The position numbers and the translations under genes are program-made. Below are positions 4,771 through 5,176 of a DNA stretch of 5,176 bases, one piece after another; position 1 is the first letter of the stretch, and each line of letters begins with the position of its first letter. The notes beneath the pieces are model-generated. The model saw nothing but the letters and a program-made list of their open reading frames with translations, did not search any database and was not told the DNA's origin. The DNA is from Actinomycetota bacterium (GTDB lineage Bacteria > Actinomycetota > Actinomycetes > Streptosporangiales > Streptosporangiaceae): contig PMST01000028.1 of the NCBI GenBank assembly GCA_003168295.1, positions 255 through 5,430 of the forward strand, in the 5' to 3' direction.

Positions 4771-5176
4771 TCAGTGACAGAGCGAGACATTCTTGATCCG
4801 CAGAACGTGATTGACGGCATCGTCGAGCCGGGCAGCAGGCAGCTGACCCGATGCGGCAGCCGAAACAATGGTCGCGATCACATCGTTGGCTGTTACCTCG
4901 GGATCCGGACTGGTGAAGAGCACCATATCGGCACCCGCCTCGACCGCGCGGGCCGCCGCCTGCGGCACGCTGTACCCGGCATCCTGGACCGCGGCAGCCG
5001 ACAGTGTGTCGGTCAGGACCAGGCCGCCGAAGCCGAGTTCGTGCCGCAGTAGCCCGGTTATGGCAGGCGCGGACAACGATGCGGGAAGCGTGCCGGTCAG
5101 GCCGGGGATGACCACGTTCCCCACCATCACGGCGGGCACGCCGCCCCTGATGGCGGCTTCGAAGGGCCGCAGCGAC
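4771..5176 (-). CDS. Glycoside hydrolase family 3 enzyme, C-terminal part (beta-N-acetylhexosaminidase-like; runs off the right edge)
   Basis: The last 134 residues are visible and the frame is open at the edge. They match the end of a GH3 catalytic barrel: LRPFEAAIRGGVPAVMVGN (2-20), VIPGLTGTLPASLS (22-35), LLRHELGFGGLVLTDTLS (42-59), AGADMVLFTS (80-89) and RLDDAVNHVLRIK (116-128). Asp56 in TDTLS is at the place of the GH3 nucleophile. GH3 enzymes of this NagZ-like type remove terminal beta-linked N-acetylglucosamine, often from cell-wall fragments, by a two-step retaining mechanism. The chain ends right after the barrel, so there is no C-terminal alpha/beta sandwich, as in single-domain NagZ-type enzymes. 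The loop with the catalytic His is off the window, as are the start and any signal peptide. An internal GTG near 5139 is not the start, since homologous sequence continues upstream of it. The RDD gene follows on the same strand. Confidence 0.9.
   Translation of the reverse strand, partial: SLRPFEAAIRGGVPAVMVGNVVIPGLTGTLPASLSAPAITGLLRHELGFGGLVLTDTLSAAAVQDAGYSVPQAAARAVEAGADMVLFTSPDPEVTANDVIATIVSAAASGQLPAARLDDAVNHVLRIKNVSLCH

Noticed and set aside
4188..4777. Plus-strand ORFs at 4188-4619 and 4508-4777
   Set aside because: Both are opposite the RDD/zinc-ribbon gene and read as low-complexity mirror sequence.

Overview
The window is a high-GC piece of chromosome, most likely from an actinomycete (Actinomycetota). 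The grounds are the strong G/C bias at third codon positions in the ordinary genes and three typical actinobacterial protein types: a bacterial TIR domain of the kind found at the front of large TIR/NTPase/TPR proteins, a substrate-binding plus VWA surface protein, and a zinc-ribbon RDD membrane protein. I cannot name a genus.

Layout, left to right. (1) 1-267, minus strand: the first 89 residues of a TIR-domain protein that runs off the left edge. (2) 268-376: a divergent intergenic region with a possible leader hairpin over a good ribosome binding site. (3) 377-3840, plus strand: a tightly packed three-gene run. It holds a small 86-residue ORF of uncertain reality, a 527-residue four-helix membrane protein whose start overlaps that ORF's stop (ATGA), and, 3 nt further on, a 539-residue extracytoplasmic substrate-binding/VWA protein with an intact MIDAS. 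(4) 3841-3958: a convergent intergenic gap. (5) 3959-5176, minus strand: an RDD-family membrane protein with two zinc ribbons, preceded in its transcript by a glycoside hydrolase family 3 enzyme cut by the right edge.

The most interesting object is the membrane protein at 634-2217. Its cytoplasmic half reads like a chymotrypsin/trypsin-fold domain in which all three catalytic positions appear to be replaced: a TA-x-H-VV-type motif reads TAKSVV, the Asp-A-LIE-type motif reads RATLIE, and GDSGSLV reads GDYGSLV. This suggests a membrane-anchored pseudoprotease. It is coupled to a surface VWA/ligand-binding protein and divergent from a TIR protein. A plausible but unproven reading is a sensing or conflict (defence) module: the surface protein senses, the membrane pseudoprotease relays or scaffolds, and the TIR protein acts as effector. 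The first two plus-strand ORFs have clearly weaker third-position G/C bias than the VWA gene, as expected of accessory DNA. The membrane-protein gene also carries a perfect 13-bp inverted repeat within its codons.

The right-hand GH3/RDD pair looks like ordinary housekeeping or cell-envelope content. I saw no tRNA, rRNA, CRISPR array, insertion sequence or attachment site.
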